From Sporocytophaga myxococcoides (GTDB lineage: Bacteria; Bacteroidota; Bacteroidia; Cytophagales; Cytophagaceae), in contig NZ_BBLT01000002.1 in the NCBI RefSeq assembly GCF_000775915.1, positions 372,001 to 436,000 of the forward strand: 64,000 bases of DNA. Reading direction: 5' to 3'. Positions 63,705 to 64,000 of this stretch are shown in pieces. The notes under the pieces were generated by a model, which saw nothing but the letters and a program-made list of their open reading frames with translations, was not told the DNA's origin and ran no database searches. Position 1 is the stretch's first letter. Each line of letters starts with the position of its first letter. The translations under genes were made by a program, and so were the position numbers.

Positions 63705-64000
63705 ATGTCATCAGTAAGTATTGTTATACCTACATATAATCGCTTGGATTATTTGAAAATAGCATTGGAAAGTTGCTTGAAACAGACTGTTTTGCCTAAT
63801 AAAATAATCATTGGAGATGATTCGCCTAATGATGAAACTGAGGAATGGATAAAGATTTTTAAGCAGAAACAAACTGTGGAGATAGAATATATACACAATC
63901 GTCCATCTTTAAAACAGGCAGCTAATGTGGAAATGCTAATGCAAAGAGTTGAGACTGATTATTTGCTATTATTACATGATGATGATTATCTTTTACAAAA
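63705..64000 (+). CDS. Family 2 glycosyltransferase (5' part, cut by window edge)
   Basis: The open frame from the ATG at 63705 runs off the window without a stop. It reads 'MSSVSIVIPTYNRLDYLKIA', then 'CLKQTVLPNKIIIGDDSPND', then 'TDYLLLLHDDDYLLQ', giving the GT2 start, the DDS motif and the DDD metal site. It continues the exopolysaccharide locus past the right edge. The open frame on the opposite strand here is a shadow. Confidence 0.88.
   Translation, partial: MSSVSIVIPTYNRLDYLKIALESCLKQTVLPNKIIIGDDSPNDETEEWIKIFKQKQTVEIEYIHNRPSLKQAANVEMLMQRVETDYLLLLHDDDYLLQ

Overview
The window is a 64 kb chromosomal stretch from an AT-rich member of the Bacteroidota, most likely a Cytophagales-type environmental bacterium (Cytophaga/Sporocytophaga-like; this placement is inference). 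The signs are type IX secretion (T9SS) C-terminal sorting domains on three large secreted proteins, TAnnTTTG-type promoters, weak Shine-Dalgarno sites, the rpmB-rpmG-DUF4295-ftsY gene order, bacillithiol genes, a fused E1 alpha-beta ketoacid dehydrogenase, and many short lipoproteins and small outer-membrane barrels.

Layout. 1-836: end of a GIY-YIG gene, three decayed tRNA-His copies in ~147-bp tandem units, then an intact tRNA-His. 837-10204: housekeeping genes (dihydroorotase-type amidohydrolase, DEAD-box helicase, LUD/ferredoxin protein, M28 peptidase, gcvP). 11045-15673: a 1542-residue secreted protein with three Ig-like domains, six near-identical CBM6-like modules and a T9SS tail, but no visible catalytic domain. 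15847-25537: lipA, OsmC, the bacillithiol-linked YtxJ, an unusual basic repeat protein with a lipoprotein partner, E1 alpha-beta, an M16 peptidase, ispF and an S8 protease. 25772-32929: a sulfate-activation block (cysC-cysD-cysN and divergent cysQ) followed by a glycosyltransferase, a WbqC protein, a sulfotransferase and mnmD, which together look like a PAPS-to-sulfated-product module. 32999-44281: small envelope proteins, a GroES-like protein, rocD-hemB, the ribosomal protein/ftsY cluster, rimO, bshC and a 5-formyl-THF cyclo-ligase.

44446-52331 (minus strand) is the most interesting region. Two large T9SS-tagged proteins (1300 and 845 residues), related through their C-terminal parts, are each followed by a tiny secreted protein (72 and 84 residues) ending in a PFDGG motif, a hydrophobic segment and a basic tail. 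The first small gene overlaps a short exosortase-family gene carrying the Cys/Arg/His catalytic set. This looks like a dedicated exosortase/CTERM sorting cassette coupled to T9SS cargo. It lies head-to-head with an exopolysaccharide locus.

53117-64000 is that exopolysaccharide locus: Wza-like export lipoprotein, Wzc-like tyrosine autokinase with an 8-Tyr tail, Wzx-like flippase, glycosyltransferases, a hexapeptide acyltransferase and two tandem paralogous acyltransferase-3 genes in very AT-rich DNA. It runs off the right edge inside another glycosyltransferase. No initiating sugar transferase or polymerase is visible in the part seen.
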